Shown piece after piece: positions 5,443-6,167 of a stretch of DNA of 6,167 bases (its first letter is position 1; each line of letters begins with the position of its first letter). The stretch comes from Mucilaginibacter sp. (GTDB taxonomy: Bacteria > Bacteroidota > Bacteroidia > Sphingobacteriales > Sphingobacteriaceae), in assembly GCA_025934475.1 (NCBI GenBank), contig JAICXZ010000210.1, positions 1-6,167 of the forward strand, read 5' to 3'. The position numbers and the translations under genes were made by a program. The notes beneath the pieces are model-generated. The model had not been told where the DNA came from, searched no databases, and saw nothing but the letters and a program-made list of their open reading frames with translations.

Positions 5443-6167
5443 CTAGGCGGTCGCCACTTCCACTTCCCGTATCTCTCCCACTACTACTTTCTTAGGCTCA
5501 TCTATATCTCTGCTTACCGACAGGATGATACCGAAGGCCACACTGGTAAACAGTATAGACGTACCACCCATACTTACCAGCGGTAATGGCACACCTGTTA
5601 CTGGCCCCAGCCCAACAGCCACCGCCATATTAGCGAAAGCCTGTATTGTCAAACTAAAGCTCAACCCGGCTGCCAATAATGCACCGAAGGCTTTTGGCGC
5701 CCTGGTGACTATTTTGATACACCGATACAGAAGGAACAGGTATAAACCTATTATCGCCAGTCCGCTGATCAGACCGCCCTCTTCGATAATTACCGCATAT
5801 ATCTCATCCGAAAATGCCTCCGGCAGATAATTCTTCTGTTCGCTGTGTCCTAATCCCCGGCCAAGTATGCCGCCATTTGCGATAGCCATTTTAGCATGAT
5901 CCGACTGAAACGACTTATCTGGATTTGCTTTCTCGGGATGCAGGAACGTTTGCATACGCGCCTTGTAAACATGGCGACGAGGCCCCAGGAAAACTACTCC
6001 GGCAAGCAAAACGGCGCCCGCCAAACAAGTAATACCAATTTGCTTGATACTGATCCTGCCGATGATGAGCAACAAGATGCTTACCCCAAACAACATCAAG
6101 GCGGTCGACAGGTTTGCCAGGGCGATCAATATAAACACCAAACAAACCGTGCCCATAATGGGGATGA
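5443..6167 (-). CDS. ftsW: Septal peptidoglycan polymerase FtsW (SEDS family), C-terminal 240 residues (partial)
   Basis: FtsW is a polytopic membrane glycosyltransferase that polymerises lipid II at the division septum with its partner FtsI. The frame stays open to the right edge beyond the ATG at 6154-6156 (preceding codons Ile-Pro-Ile), so that ATG is internal. Numbering from that Met: hydrophobic spans at about 4-33 and 40-58, then a long loop holding QSDHAKMAIANGGILGRGLG (84-103) and LPEAFSDEIYAVIIEEGGL (111-129), then spans at about 129-146, 157-183 and 198-214, with VGLGPVTGVPLPLVSMGGTS (181-200) before the last. D117 in the LPEAxxD motif corresponds, from memory, to the region of the catalytic Asp of SEDS polymerases. 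ANLSTA replaces the EPDxGTA of Proteobacteria. Placement before murG favours FtsW over the paralogue RodA. The tail after residue 216 is polar and cytoplasmic. Confidence 0.95.
   Translation of the reverse strand, partial: IPIMGTVCLVFILIALANLSTALMLFGVSILLLIIGRISIKQIGITCLAGAVLLAGVVFLGPRRHVYKARMQTFLHPEKANPDKSFQSDHAKMAIANGGILGRGLGHSEQKNYLPEAFSDEIYAVIIEEGGLISGLAIIGLYLFLLYRCIKIVTRAPKAFGALLAAGLSFSLTIQAFANMAVAVGLGPVTGVPLPLVSMGGTSILFTSVAFGIILSVSRDIDEPKKVVVGEIREVEVATA

Noticed and set aside
5915..6145. A second minus-strand frame of 76 codons overlapping ftsW
   Set aside because: It is out of frame with ftsW, has no membrane or domain pattern of its own, and ftsW clearly uses the other frame.
5443..6156. 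Treating the ATG at 6154-6156 as the ftsW start
   Set aside because: The frame is open upstream to the window edge, and a 237-residue protein would lack the N-terminal membrane spans of the family.

Overview
The window is a stretch of the division and cell wall (dcw) gene cluster, with every gene on the minus strand. In transcription order (right to left) it holds ftsW (3' part), murG, murC, ftsQ, ftsA and ftsZ (5' part). I assign it to the Bacteroidota, most likely a Sphingobacteriaceae relative (Mucilaginibacter or Pedobacter type). The reasons are the FtsZ N-terminus beginning MQFEMLKEKSSIIKV, the FtsW motif ANLSTA in place of EPDxGTA, the MurG motif PSPNVAEDHQTKNA, the lack of a ddl gene between murC and ftsQ, and start regions without good Shine-Dalgarno sequences. 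The genus is an inference from recalled family features.

Layout from high to low coordinates: ftsW (5443-6167, continuing beyond the window), a 91-bp gap, murG (4233-5351, GTG start), a 118-bp gap, murC (2759-4114), ftsQ (1909-2766, overlapping murC by 8 bp), ftsA (567-1907, one base after ftsQ), a 136-bp gap, and ftsZ (1-430, running off the left edge). No gene-free stretch exceeds 300 bases, and I see no RNA gene, mobile element or CRISPR array.

The genes form one pathway. MurC adds the first amino acid of the peptidoglycan stem peptide, MurG completes lipid II at the inner face of the membrane, and FtsW polymerises lipid II at the septum. FtsQ links the periplasmic divisome to the cytoplasmic machinery, and FtsA anchors FtsZ filaments to the membrane. 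The tight murC-ftsQ-ftsA junctions suggest co-translation.

The less ordinary content lies in the gaps. Both gaps around murG are filled with degenerate tandem arrays of 7-8 bp units. There are five arrays, each with a different unit, and one of them runs into murG and supplies its last four codons and its stop. The ftsA-ftsZ gap instead carries a perfect 11-bp inverted repeat and three matches to the DnaA-box consensus within 47 bp, which suggests that ftsZ has its own control. I found no undescribed protein system here; the coding content is conserved and ordinary.
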